64,000 nt of DNA from Vibrio gazogenes (GTDB lineage: Bacteria; Pseudomonadota; Gammaproteobacteria; Enterobacterales; Vibrionaceae): NCBI RefSeq assembly GCF_002196515.1, contig NZ_CP018835.1, positions 3,407,065 through 3,471,064 on the forward strand. The letters run 5' to 3'. Under the pieces are notes generated by a model, which was not told where the DNA came from, made no database searches, and worked only from the letters and a program-made list of their open reading frames with translations. Of this stretch, positions 56,537-64,000 are shown in pieces (position 1 is the first letter of the stretch; each line of letters opens with the position of its first letter). The position numbers and the translations under genes were made by a program.

Positions 56537-56938
56537 TTATTGTTTTGCCGAATACGGTTTACACGTAGCCTGGTTGATCAGTTGATCAATCATCAATTGC
56601 CCACGGGTATTACGAATTTTTATCCGGTAGGCAAGACCTGCGTCGAGATTCGACTTGGTTTCTGTATTGGTACAGTAACTCTTGATACTTTGGGTTAAAA
56701 GTGATTTTGTTGACTTGGCCTTTGGCGCATCATTGTTATAAATCATCATGATTTCAATGACATTTTGCTTTGAAGAAGCGCGCATGATGGACAACGGTCC
56801 GGACTTAATCGGGAGTTCAGCATGAAGAATACTCGCACGGTTGGCTGCAAGTAGCTCCAGCTGTTTTTGCTCACTATGACTACTACAACCGATTAAGACA
56901 GCACTTAGCCCAACTGCAATACATATTTTTCTTATCAT
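56537..56938 (-). CDS. Small lipoprotein resembling GspS/AspS-type pilotins
   Basis: 133 residues with lipobox LIGC (Cys18). After LLAANRASILHAELPIKSGP comes a strand pattern with IEIMMIYNNDA, and two late Cys (SYCTN, ATCKP) that could form the disulfide of Vibrio type II secretion pilotins. I recognise the pattern from memory only; the secretion genes are elsewhere. Otherwise an uncharacterised lipoprotein. Confidence 0.55.
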   Translation of the reverse strand: MIRKICIAVGLSAVLIGCSSHSEQKQLELLAANRASILHAELPIKSGPLSIMRASSKQNVIEIMMIYNNDAPKAKSTKSLLTQSIKSYCTNTETKSNLDAGLAYRIKIRNTRGQLMIDQLINQATCKPYSAKQ

Positions 56939-56958
56939 GAAATGCTATTCTCAGATCG

Positions 56959-57255
56959 TTAAAAAACTTGTTTATAGGGTTTGACGATCACAGACTGGTA
57001 TACACCGGCTGTGACATAAGGATCGGCATCTGCCCATGCTTTGGCTTCATCCAGAGATGCAAAATCAGCAATCACGGTTGAACCGGTGAATCCGGCTTCT
57101 CCCGGGTTGTCTGAGTCAATCGCAGGCAGAGGCCCGGCAGTCAGTAATCGCCCTTCATTTTGTAACTGCTGTAATCTTTCCAGATGCTGCGGTCGGGCGC
57201 CCATCCGCTTCTCTAAAGAGTTTTCTACATCTTGAGAAAATATGACATACCACAT
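56959..57255 (-). CDS. yciI: YciI family protein
   Basis: 98 residues from ATG 57255 (MWYVIFSQD) after AAGGAT; same length as E. coli Yci[20 protein letters not shown] and [18 protein letters not shown] are the family core, with the conserved His and Asp of the proposed active site. Function uncertain. Confidence 0.9.
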   Translation of the reverse strand: MWYVIFSQDVENSLEKRMGARPQHLERLQQLQNEGRLLTAGPLPAIDSDNPGEAGFTGSTVIADFASLDEAKAWADADPYVTAGVYQSVIVKPYKQVF

Positions 57256-57339
57256 ATTTATATCCTTATACAAAAGCCGGGTGATTGACGCGACTTATGT
57301 TCCTCTTCAGCTGGTGGCCTAGGAAGAACAATGATTTAC

Positions 57340-57741
57340 TTATGGATGAAGCGCTATCATTCTCGGGCGTCCGTCACTATCGACGGCCACGTAGTTGAAT
57401 GTGGCTTCACAGACCTGAAACCGATCACCGATACCGTGTGCATGAACGGGCTTAATCCAGACTTCAAGCTCAATTGACATGGAGCTACGACCAATGCGGA
57501 CACATTCACCGTAACAACAAACCACATCACCGACACTCACCGGTTTTTTAAAGGCAATGCTTGATACGGAAACCGTCACAATTCTGCCGTGTGAGATTTC
57601 TTTGGCCAGAATGCCTCCGGCCAAATCCAGTTGTGACATAATCCAACCGCCGAAAATATCACCGTTAGCGTTGGTATCCGCTGGCATTGCAAGCGTTCGT
57701 GAAAGGAGCTGGCCTTTCGGGGTATTTACTTCAGACTTCAT
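57340..57741 (-). CDS. yciA: Acyl-CoA thioesterase YciA
   Basis: 133 residues, hot-dog fold. TLAMPADTNANGDIFGGWIM carries the catalytic Asn and Asp; FKKPVSVGDVVCCYGE follows. Cleaves a broad range of acyl-CoA esters. Same order with yciB and yciI as in enterobacteria and vibrios. Confidence 0.93.
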   Translation of the reverse strand: MKSEVNTPKGQLLSRTLAMPADTNANGDIFGGWIMSQLDLAGGILAKEISHGRIVTVSVSSIAFKKPVSVGDVVCCYGECVRIGRSSMSIELEVWIKPVHAHGIGDRFQVCEATFNYVAVDSDGRPRMIALHP

Positions 57742-57893
57742 AATTTCGTACTACTATGTTGAATGCTTTCAGGAGAAGCGTTGATTCATCAATCAAATAC
57801 AATGAATTCATCCAACTTCGAAACAATAACAGATGGTGCATCGGATTTCACACAGAAGCAAGAAAGAACCGATGCAAGTTCACGTTTTTCATC

Positions 57894-58433
57894 CTATTGA
57901 TGATCTTCATCTTTGGGTAATCGCGTATAGATATATACACCAGTGAGTAAGGTGTATACCAATGTTGCGATCAGCAAACCAAAGACTTTGAAATCGACCC
58001 AGACAGCTAAAGGTAATCTGAACGCGATATAGACATTAATTGCTGCACAGGCAACAAAAAAGAACACCCAGGCCCAGTTAATTTTTGACCAGACATCATC
58101 GGGAAGTTGTAGCTCTTTACCCAACATGCTTTTAATTGCCGATTTGCCCATGAGATGGGTAACCGTCAGGCCGATGGCAAAGACAAGATAGACGATAGTC
58201 ACTTTCCACTTAATAAAATTTTCATCATGGAGGAAAATCGTCATCCCACCGAACACAGCGACCAGAACAAAAGTAATGACCTGCATTTTCTCGACTTTTT
58301 TATACCAAAAGTAGGTAATAGCAATTTGTATCGCACTGGCAATAATCAGGGCACCTGTTGCGACATAGATATCGTATAGTTTGAACAATACGAAAAACAC
58401 AATAAGTGGAATAAAGTCGATCAGTTGTTTCAT
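57894..58433 (-). CDS. yciB: YciB (IspZ, septation protein A family) membrane protein
   Basis: 179 residues, about five membrane segments. [20 protein letters not shown] is the family start, and [20 protein letters not shown] is conserved. Inner-membrane protein linked to envelope and division. First gene of the yciB-yciA-yciI group, with about 150 bases to yciA. Confidence 0.93.
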   Translation of the reverse strand: MKQLIDFIPLIVFFVLFKLYDIYVATGALIIASAIQIAITYFWYKKVEKMQVITFVLVAVFGGMTIFLHDENFIKWKVTIVYLVFAIGLTVTHLMGKSAIKSMLGKELQLPDDVWSKINWAWVFFFVACAAINVYIAFRLPLAVWVDFKVFGLLIATLVYTLLTGVYIYTRLPKDEDHQ

Positions 58434-58600
58434 GGGGATTCAGTCCTTCACTAGAGAGCGCTACAGTCTAACCAAAATTGACGGGTATCTGAATAGTCAG
58501 ATCACGTTTTGTCACGATTTCTGACGGGTTTGATCCTGATTAAGAATATGGATGACGAAGTCTGCATGAGCCGATCGTTGCCAGCGAGTGTCTACATTGA

Positions 58601-58768
58601 CATCGGTTATCAGTAAACACCAAGAGTGGCGAGAATTACTTTATTAAACAATATATCAAACTGGGTGTATTTGTTGGTGGTGCCAATCTGGAAGAAATGA
58701 ATGCGGAAGAAGCCAAGAAAACGATGCAAAAACTGAAAATGGCGAAGCAAGGGCACTGTCGTCAATAG
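58601..58768 (+). pseudogene. Gene remnant or start-less small frame
   Basis: 55 codons with no good start: GENYFIKQYIKLGVFVGGAN then LEEMNAEEAKKTMQKLK and MAKQGHCRQ. The amphipathic helix looks like real coding sequence. A second frame (58534 onward, MDDEVCMSRSLPASVYIDIG) stops just as this one starts, so a frameshifted gene is possible. Rest of 58434-58873 shows only the terminator listed next. Confidence 0.4.
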
Positions 58769-58824
58769 TTGAATCTCTTGCTTCGTATGACATCGCAGTT
58801 ACCTGTAATGCTCGGGTGAAAAAA

Positions 58825-58846
58825 AACCACTCAAAGTTGAGTGGTT
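58825..58846 (-). terminator. Terminator of the symporter gene
   Basis: AACCACTCAA / TTGAGTGGTT with a two-base loop, followed on the minus strand by eight T. Confidence 0.85.
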
Positions 58847-58873
58847 TCTTATCAATCAGCGATAAACGAATCT

Positions 58874-60127
58874 TTATGCTTCTTGTTCAACTGTCTTTTC
58901 TTCTGCTTCCGGTTCTTCAATCAGAGAATCGACAATCACTGCACAGGCTGCATCACCAGTGATATTCAGTGCGGTACGAATCATGTCGAAGATACGATCC
59001 AGAGCAAATAACAGCGGCAGACCTTCAATTGGAATCCCGGCGGCAAGCAGTACCGCGACAACAAGGAAAGATGGCCCCGGAACACCCGCCTGACCGACAG
59101 CGCCCAGTGTTGCGGTAACGATGATAGCGATGTAAGAACCCATGCTCAGATCGATGTTGAATAGCTGGGCAAAGAAAATCGCAACGAGTCCGTAGTAAAT
59201 TGCGTTACCGGACATGTTGATCGTCGCTCCTAACGGAAGTACGAACGATGCAGTTGAGTTTCTGACACCTAGGTCGTTTTCAACCGTATCCATGGTCACT
59301 GGCAGCGTTGCCATTGACGATGCTGTAGATAGGGCAACGGCTTGCGGTTTTTTCATTGCGCCAATGAATTTACGCGCTGATGTTTTGGTAAAAATCTGAA
59401 TCATCAGTGGATAGACAATGAAACCAAAAATCAGAATTGCAGCAACATAGACGACAAAGAGTTTAAGGACAACAGTCAGGGCACTGAAACCAAATGTCCC
59501 GACAGCTTCTGCCATCAGACCGAAAACCCCGATTGGTGCAATAACCATCACTTTGTTGATCATCCAGACCATGGCATCAACAATCGTGTTTACACCATTG
59601 ATGATTGGTAAACGCCGTTCTTCACTCTGTTTGGCAAGCGCCACACCGAAGAAAAGGCAGAACACTAGTATTTGCAGAATATTTGCGTTATTCAGTGACT
59701 GGAAAACGTTGGTTGGGATCATACCGATAATGGTTGCCCAGAAAGTAGGAAGTTCACCTTTTGACGCATATTCTGAAGAGAACATCCCTTCAACACCAGA
59801 AACATCAATGCCGATACCGGGTTGGAAAATGTGTCCCATCACCAGTGCCAAAGCAACTGCCAGCGCAGAAGTGACAGCAAAGTATCCTAAGGTCACGGCG
59901 CCGACTTTACCCGCGGAATGGCTGTTACCCAAACCAGCCGAGCCTGAAATCAGTGCAACGGCAACCAATGGAATGACCAGCATCTTAATCAAATTGATAA
60001 AGATAGCCCCAAGTGGTGAGAACATTGCGGCGTCATGTCCCATCGTGGCGCCGACAATCGAACCCAGAATCATCGCGATGACAACCTGAACACCAATATT
60101 TGATAATAAACTCTTTTCTTTTAACAC
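58874..60127 (-). CDS. Dicarboxylate/amino acid:cation symporter (GltP/DctA family)
   Basis: 417 residues from GTG 60127, which has AAGGG seven bases upstream; the frame could start 21 codons earlier but without such a site. Eight membrane segments plus two hairpins: the serine-rich ALSTASSMATLPVTMD and the NMSGNAIYYG motif, then NITGDAACAVIVD. Imports glutamate, aspartate or C4 acids with sodium or protons. Acidic tail (EEPEAEEKTVEQEA). Confidence 0.9.
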   Translation of the reverse strand: MLKEKSLLSNIGVQVVIAMILGSIVGATMGHDAAMFSPLGAIFINLIKMLVIPLVAVALISGSAGLGNSHSAGKVGAVTLGYFAVTSALAVALALVMGHIFQPGIGIDVSGVEGMFSSEYASKGELPTFWATIIGMIPTNVFQSLNNANILQILVFCLFFGVALAKQSEERRLPIINGVNTIVDAMVWMINKVMVIAPIGVFGLMAEAVGTFGFSALTVVLKLFVVYVAAILIFGFIVYPLMIQIFTKTSARKFIGAMKKPQAVALSTASSMATLPVTMDTVENDLGVRNSTASFVLPLGATINMSGNAIYYGLVAIFFAQLFNIDLSMGSYIAIIVTATLGAVGQAGVPGPSFLVVAVLLAAGIPIEGLPLLFALDRIFDMIRTALNITGDAACAVIVDSLIEEPEAEEKTVEQEA

Positions 60128-60394
60128 TACCGTAACCCTTGTGTTATGAATTTTTAATTTACTAGGATTACCCACTAACATACTTAACATTTGCGGATAA
60201 ATATTCCGGCTAAGTTTTTACACTGATATCTTTTTATGATCAAGAAATCAGTTATGAAAATGCTCAATAGATAGAAAATTTACGCAAACGTTTGGCAAAA
60301 TATAATGCGGGTAGTAATTTATGCTAAATATTGTTTTAATTGTAAAATAATTGTTTATGTGAATGGGTTTGAATAGTACTAAGTGGCATGATTG
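60128..60394. promoter_or_regulatory. Upstream region of the symporter gene
   Basis: AT-rich, with the leader of the symporter gene. No coding sequence or clear operator. Confidence 0.35.
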
Positions 60395-60417
60395 GCGGTT
60401 TCCGTGATGGAAACCGC
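60395..60417 (-). terminator. Hairpin after trpA
   Basis: GCGGTTTCC / GGAAACCGC stem with a five-base loop, 13 bases after the trpA stop. T-run weak. Confidence 0.6.
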
Positions 60418-60429
60418 ATATAAAGCTGC

Positions 60430-61236
60430 TTATCTGTGTGTCGCTGCTTTCATCGTCGAGACAAACTGATGAAGCTGAGTCAGTAGTGTCGATTCATCAT
60501 GTTGGTTGGATTCGATAATTTTCACGACTGCTGAACCTGAAATAGCGCCTGCTGCACCGGCTGCCAACGCTTGTTTTACCTGTTCCGGCTCTGAAATACC
60601 AAATCCGAGCAATGCTGGGGGGGCCTGATATTCTTTTAGGTTTTTCAGCAGGTTGTCAACGGGCATCCCGGCTTTGGTTTCCACACCCGTGACTCCCGCA
60701 CGAGAAAGGAGGTAAGTATAGCCTTTACTGCGTGACGCCACGGTTTGTAAGGTTTGCTGATCGGCTGTTGGCGGGGCAATAAAAATAGGGTCAATACCGT
60801 ATTTCTCTGCAGCCTGAATGAAATCTTCACTTTCGTTGGTCGGGACATCAGCAATCAGAACGGAATCGATCCCAGCTTGTTGGCAACGCTGATAGAAGTT
60901 ATCAATGCCGCGCGCATAAACCAAATTAGCGTATACCAGCAGACCGATCGGTATATCAGGATAATCCTGACGGACTTGCGTGATGAGTTCGAAACAGATA
61001 TCAGGCGTGGTTGCTGCATTCAGCGCCCGCATATTCGCCCCTTGAATCGTTGGGCCATCTGCGAGCGGATCAGAAAATGGAATACCAAGCTCCAACGCGT
61101 CTGCACCGGCTTCAATCAAGGTATTGATAATCTTTGCCGAGAGTGCCGGGGTTGGGTCTCCGATGGTGACGAAAGGCACAAATGCACCTTGATTCTTTTC
61201 CGCAAGTTGTTGGAAAAGTGTTTGGTAGCGATTCAT
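60430..61236 (-). CDS. trpA: Tryptophan synthase alpha subunit
   Basis: 268 residues. Catalytic Glu49 ([16 protein letters not shown]) and Asp60 are present, with the phosphate loop [14 protein letters not shown]. Releases indole from indole-3-glycerol phosphate and passes it to TrpB. Overlaps trpB by four bases. Confidence 0.97.
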   Translation of the reverse strand: MNRYQTLFQQLAEKNQGAFVPFVTIGDPTPALSAKIINTLIEAGADALELGIPFSDPLADGPTIQGANMRALNAATTPDICFELITQVRQDYPDIPIGLLVYANLVYARGIDNFYQRCQQAGIDSVLIADVPTNESEDFIQAAEKYGIDPIFIAPPTADQQTLQTVASRSKGYTYLLSRAGVTGVETKAGMPVDNLLKNLKEYQAPPALLGFGISEPEQVKQALAAGAAGAISGSAVVKIIESNQHDESTLLTQLHQFVSTMKAATHR

Positions 61237-62426
61237 GACAGCACTCCTTTTTCTTCTAAGATTTTATTGACGGTGAAAATGTCTTTATCACCTCGTCCGG
61301 ATAAGTTCACCACCAGCGTCTGTTCTTTCTCTGGTTCACTGCGAGCCATTTTGAGGGCATGGGCTAAAGCATGAGAAGACTCAAGGGCCGGAATTATCCC
61401 TTCATGACGGGCCAATTCTTGAAAAGCATCCAGTGCTTCATCATCGGTGATATTTTCATATTCGGCTCTGCCGATCGCATTTAAATGAGCATGTTGCGGG
61501 CCGACGGACGGGAAATCGAGCCCGGCAGAAACTGAGTAAGACTCTTCAATCTGACCGTACGCATCTTGCATCAATGGGGATTTCATGCCCAGATAAATGC
61601 CGGTTTTGCCGTATTTTAGCGGTGCACCGTGCTGATGGGTTTCAATCCCTTTGCCGCCGGGTTCGACCCCGATTAAGCGGACATTTTCTTCGTCGATAAA
61701 ATCAGCAAACATACCAATCGCATTCGAACCACCGCCGACACAAGCGATCACGGCATCCGGCAATTTACCTTCACGCGCTAAAATTTGATGTTTCGTTTCT
61801 TCACCGATGATTTTCTGGAATTCCCGGACAATGGTCGGGAATGGGTGAGGCCCCGCAGCTGTGCCTAATAGATAGTGGGATGTTTCGTAACTTGCGGACC
61901 AGTCTCGCATTGCTTCGTTACAAGCATCTTTGAGGGTTGATGACCCAGAGTGGACTGGAATAACGGTTGCACCCATCAAACGCATCCGAAACACATTCGG
62001 ACTTTGACGCTCAACGTCTTTAGCGCCCATGTAGACCCGGCATTTTAATCCCAGTAGCGCGCAGGCAATGGCGGTTGCAACACCATGCTGTCCGGCGCCC
62101 GTTTCTGCGATAATTTCTTGTTTACCCATCCGTTTTGCCAGTAGGGCTTGTCCGAGTACCTGATTGGTTTTATGCGCGCCACCGTGCAGCAAGTCTTCTC
62201 GCTTGAGATATAGCTTAGTCTTGGTGCCTTTGGTCATATTTCGAGTGAGCGTCAGCGCGGTCGGGCGTCCTGCATATTCTTGAAGCAGTGACATAAATTC
62301 CGCCTGAAATTCAGGGTCTTCTTGAGCGTCGATAAAAGCCTGTTCTAGCTGATCGAGTGCCGGAACCAGTATTTGTGGGACAAACTGGCCACCGAACTCG
62401 CCGAAGTAGGCGTTAAGTTTAGACAT
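61233..62426 (-). CDS. trpB: Tryptophan synthase beta subunit
   Basis: 397 residues. PLP lysine K86 in HGGAHKTNQ, then [12 protein letters not shown] and [10 protein letters not shown] for phosphate binding. Joins indole and serine to make tryptophan. 46 bases after trpCF. Confidence 0.97.
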   Translation of the reverse strand: MSKLNAYFGEFGGQFVPQILVPALDQLEQAFIDAQEDPEFQAEFMSLLQEYAGRPTALTLTRNMTKGTKTKLYLKREDLLHGGAHKTNQVLGQALLAKRMGKQEIIAETGAGQHGVATAIACALLGLKCRVYMGAKDVERQSPNVFRMRLMGATVIPVHSGSSTLKDACNEAMRDWSASYETSHYLLGTAAGPHPFPTIVREFQKIIGEETKHQILAREGKLPDAVIACVGGGSNAIGMFADFIDEENVRLIGVEPGGKGIETHQHGAPLKYGKTGIYLGMKSPLMQDAYGQIEESYSVSAGLDFPSVGPQHAHLNAIGRAEYENITDDEALDAFQELARHEGIIPALESSHALAHALKMARSEPEKEQTLVVNLSGRGDKDIFTVNKILEEKGVLS

Positions 62427-62472
62427 GATGGATTCCTTTTTGCTGTTCTGTCAGGTATCGGTATTCCGACGA

Positions 62473-63882
62473 CTAGTAATCTTTAATTTTTTGAAATGCT
62501 TGCTGTAGTTTGTCAGCGTCTTTGATGCCGGGAGCCGATTCAACGCCTGAATTAAAATCCAGTCCGTTACATCCGAGAGCGGCCGCTTCTTTTGCATTTT
62601 CCGGTGATAAACCGCCGGCAAGTATTACGCCTTCAACTTGAGTGAGTTGTTGCCAGTCAAATGTTTGCCCGGTCCCGCCGCTCTGCTGGCCGACTTTGCT
62701 ATCGTATAAATGACGGTCAATATGCTGCGCTAATGGTGCTGGAAGCTGATCAGAGACCGCATACGCTTTCCAAATTGCAATATCGGCAGATAGCGCTTCT
62801 CGAAGCTGATTGACATAGGCTTGATCTTCGTTGCCATGCAGTTGTACCGCACTTAACTGAAGTTCATGCGCAATCTGAGTTACATCTTCGACGGCATGAT
62901 TCTGAAATACACCCACATATTTGAGTGGTGCACCGGACATGGTGATACGAGCCGACTCAGGTGTGGTATAGCGTGGAGAAGCTTCGACAAAAATGAGCCC
63001 ACCGTAGACGGCTCCGGCCCGATAAGCTTGCGCAGCGTCATCGGGGCGGGTCAGTCCACAAACCTTGTTCTCACCGAGAATCACACGACGAACTGCCATT
63101 TCCAGATTTTGTTCGGACATCAGAGAACTACCAATCAGGAATCCCTGAGCGTAGGCAGACAGATCCCGGACTTGTTGATGCGTATAAATGCCAGATTCCG
63201 AAATAATCGTGGTGCCTTCCGGTAATTTTGGTGCCAGTGCTTTGGTTCGGTTCAGGTCGGTCGTTAAGTCTCTTAAATTACGGTTGTTGATCCCGATGAC
63301 TTTCGCTTGGAGGGCGACAGCCCGTTCCAGCTCTGCCTCGTTGCTGACTTCGGTTAAAATTCCCATGTTGAGCTGATGCGCGACCTGAGCCAGTGTCTGA
63401 TAAGTTTCATCGTCCAATACGGAGAGCATCAGCAGAATGGCATCCGCACCATAGTGGCGGGCCAGATAAACCTGATAAGTATCGATCATGAAATCTTTAC
63501 ACAGCACGGGTTGGGTGACCTGCTTGCGAATCTGAGGAATAAATTCAAAATTGCCTTGGAAATACTTTTCATCAGTCAAAATCGAAATCGCATTGGCATA
63601 CTGTTTATAGACCGATGCGATATAGTCCAGATCAAAGATATCTCGAATCAGCCCTTTGGAAGGCGATGCCTTTTTGCACTCAAGAATGAACGCCGTTTTT
63701 CCGGTATTCAACGCAGCATAAAAACTTCGGTCTGAAGGCTTAAGTAAATTCTTAAAGCTTGCTAATGGCTGATTCTGTTGACGTTGTTCGAGCCAGAGAT
63801 GTTTATCGCGAACAATCTTGACGAGAACTTCTGCCATTTCTGTATGTTCTGTAGTGATATGTTCTGATAACTGTGTTGTCAT
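62473..63882 (-). CDS. trpCF: Fused indole-3-glycerol-phosphate synthase / PRA isomerase
   Basis: 469 residues in two TIM barrels. TrpC half to about 260 (FILECKKASPSKGLIRDIFD; ISESGIYTHQQVRDL); TrpF half from about 268 (KVCGLTRPDDAAQAYRAGA; VQLHGNEDQAYVNQL; LAGGLSPENAKEAA). Steps four and five of tryptophan synthesis. Fused form as in enterobacteria and vibrios. Starts three bases after the trpD stop. Confidence 0.97.
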   Translation of the reverse strand: MTTQLSEHITTEHTEMAEVLVKIVRDKHLWLEQRQQNQPLASFKNLLKPSDRSFYAALNTGKTAFILECKKASPSKGLIRDIFDLDYIASVYKQYANAISILTDEKYFQGNFEFIPQIRKQVTQPVLCKDFMIDTYQVYLARHYGADAILLMLSVLDDETYQTLAQVAHQLNMGILTEVSNEAELERAVALQAKVIGINNRNLRDLTTDLNRTKALAPKLPEGTTIISESGIYTHQQVRDLSAYAQGFLIGSSLMSEQNLEMAVRRVILGENKVCGLTRPDDAAQAYRAGAVYGGLIFVEASPRYTTPESARITMSGAPLKYVGVFQNHAVEDVTQIAHELQLSAVQLHGNEDQAYVNQLREALSADIAIWKAYAVSDQLPAPLAQHIDRHLYDSKVGQQSGGTGQTFDWQQLTQVEGVILAGGLSPENAKEAAALGCNGLDFNSGVESAPGIKDADKLQQAFQKIKDY

Positions 63883-63885
63883 GTA

Positions 63886-64000
63886 TTAGCTCCGCTGTGC
63901 AAGTTGACGGACTCGTTGGAATGCCTGTCCTGATTTCATGATATCAATTGCTTGTTGGGCATTGGCTTTTAAATCTTCGCGACCGAACAAGCGAAGTAAT
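63886..64000 (-). CDS. trpD: Anthranilate phosphoribosyltransferase, C-terminal end only
   Basis: The last 37 codons are visible (LLRLFGREDLKANAQQAI, ending QRVRQLAQRS); the rest lies past the window. Position directly before trpCF in the operon fixes the identity. Confidence 0.85.
   Translation of the reverse strand, partial: LLRLFGREDLKANAQQAIDIMKSGQAFQRVRQLAQRS

Noticed and set aside
59553..60089. Antisense frame of 178 codons in the symporter gene
   Set aside because: Shadow of a membrane-protein gene; no start signal.

Overview
The window reads as chromosomal DNA of a Vibrio species. The gene set and order (ybjL-like transporter, grxA, hexR, panP-like decarboxylase, HDOD gene, tfoX, yfaZ-like gene, a two-component pair, a YdgA/DUF945 gene, serC, a YgiQ-type gene, then yciI-yciA-yciB and trpD-trpCF-trpB-trpA) is the arrangement I recall from chromosome 1 of other vibrios. 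FabV, the KtrAB potassium system and a fused trpCF also fit. I cannot name the species. I saw no rRNA, tRNA, CRISPR array or intact insertion sequence.

Bases 1-10500 are a type VI secretion (T6SS) accessory locus. The 3' part of a vgrG is followed, with an 11-base overlap, by a predicted peptidoglycan-targeting effector (peptidoglycan-binding domain plus VanY/M15-like zinc peptidase) and its likely immunity gene. After that comes about 7 kb of very AT-rich DNA holding nine small genes, most with signal peptides, and one frameshifted gene. Several of these genes are preceded by a short open frame with no start of its own, whose stop codon overlaps or lies just before the start of the next gene. 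I read these as 3' remnants of displaced effector genes, each still attached to its immunity gene. Duplicated segments (a 58-base terminator block, the ends of a TPR gene, a truncated copy of a downstream gene) mark the recombination joints.

Bases 10500-31850 hold metabolic and transport genes: a LysR regulator divergent from a flavodoxin-like quinone reductase; a six-gene operon with a LacI regulator, an ABC importer and a GpdQ-like phosphodiesterase; a LytM peptidase overlapping a bactofilin; an S41 peptidase; a DUF134/NifX-like pair; an SmdA/SmdB-type heterodimeric ABC exporter; ApbE; KtrA/KtrB; and a D-cysteine desulfhydrase-like enzyme. A 270-base palindrome-ended element (27228-27497), with partial copies near 22.6 kb and 12.85 kb, looks like a non-autonomous repeat.

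Bases 31850-50400 are core genes: fabV with a candidate small RNA upstream, the ybjL-like gene, grxA, hexR, panP, HDOD, tfoX (competence regulator with a structured leader), yfaZ, a response regulator, a histidine kinase with a pseudoreceiver, a DUF945 gene, serC and the YgiQ-type gene. Bases 50400-64000 hold an Lrp regulator divergent from a methionine gamma-lyase-like enzyme, a polar amino acid ABC importer, metR, a pilotin-like lipoprotein, yciI, yciA, yciB, a dicarboxylate/amino-acid symporter and the distal trp operon, cut by the window end inside trpD.
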